Shown: in pieces, positions 60,578 through 64,000 of the stretch
Numbering within the stretch: the stretch's first letter is position 1
How the letters are laid out: every line of letters begins with the position of its first letter
From: Brachyhypopomus gauderio
Lineage: Eukaryota > Chordata > Actinopteri > Gymnotiformes > Hypopomidae
Length of the DNA: 64,000 nt
Assembly: GCF_052324685.1 (NCBI RefSeq)
Contig: NC_135212.1
Location: 46,134,712 to 46,198,711, forward strand
Direction of reading: 5' to 3'
Translations under genes and position numbers: made by a program
Notes under the pieces: generated by a model
The model's input: the letters and a program-made list of their open reading frames with translations, nothing else
Told to the model about the DNA's origin: nothing
The model's database searches: none

Positions 60578-61041
60578 GTTTGGAGATATGGTGTTTTTTA
60601 AATTTGCAATCACTGACCTAGATGTTGAATCGTGTTCAACTGTGGAGGTGGAATTATGATTACAAATTGTGGTCGAAATCCACTTCACTAGATTTAGCTT
60701 CTTTTAGCACGCTAACCACAGGATATTCATTTGTAACATTTCAAAAACACCGGTGTTACAAGAGGCTCTGGAGGGAAAAGTCAATCTGCCGACTTCAAGA
60801 CAGGGTGGAACCACTCTGGCGATTGACCAGCCAGGATAGACTGGGTGATCAATCATCGAACTGGGCTCTTTGGGCTTAAACACACAGGTGCTCTAATGTT
60901 TCAGAGGATGTAAAGTGTGAGAAACAATTGTGTTTTTGGAACATTAAAGCATGCAAATTTATAATATCAAATTTTGAAAGCTGAAAATGAAAACAGTTCT
61001 CTTTAATATCTTCTTCTATTGCACATCTCAGATTACAGTGA

Positions 61042-64000
<2,959 letters not shown>

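Overview
The window is vertebrate genomic DNA, most likely from a teleost fish. Genes are split into short exons with GT-AG introns, microsatellites and minisatellites are abundant, fish-type SINE, hAT and MITE relics are present, and the kinase gene matches the nemo-like kinase 1 type retained in fish and absent from mammals. An otophysan fish is possible from the repeat flavour, but that is a weak inference.

Six protein-coding genes lie head to tail on the + strand. They are: the 3' half of taok2 (109-5817, coiled-coil exons to stop), cdipt (10221-12458, complete, 213 aa), maz (14363-17911, complete, 483 aa, eight zinc fingers), nlk1 (20428-27738, complete, 476 aa), tlcd3b/fam57b (34786-42673, complete, 296 aa) and the first coding exon of rundc3a (61168-61274), which continues past the right edge. 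I rebuilt exon boundaries by matching splice signals and phase to the known proteins; summed exon lengths give intact frames in all four complete genes. TAOK2, CDIPT, MAZ and TLCD3B sit together in human 16p11.2, so this is the fish counterpart of that block with nlk1 and rundc3a attached.

Between and inside genes the DNA is rich in repeats. The end of a taok2 exon, with its splice donor, has been amplified about 12 times inside a CA repeat (1522-2590). tlcd3b introns hold a 1.3-kb GT-based compound minisatellite (35850-37120) and a 30-bp minisatellite (38650-39035). An intact, inverted copy of nlk1 exon 8 with both splice sites lies at 45309-45655, about 19 kb from its source.

The most striking structure is 47177-56925. 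It is a 9.75-kb foldback (long inverted-repeat) element with a perfect 9-bp target duplication and arms built from a ~192-bp tandem satellite. One arm is interrupted by a 2.7-kb hAT transposon that has its own 8-bp target duplication and a nearly full-length transposase. The other arm keeps the unoccupied insertion site. I see no transposase for the foldback itself. The rest of 57-64 kb holds degraded repeats, a GC-rich minisatellite related to one at 43.1-43.6 kb, a perfect 31-bp palindrome, and rundc3a intron 1.
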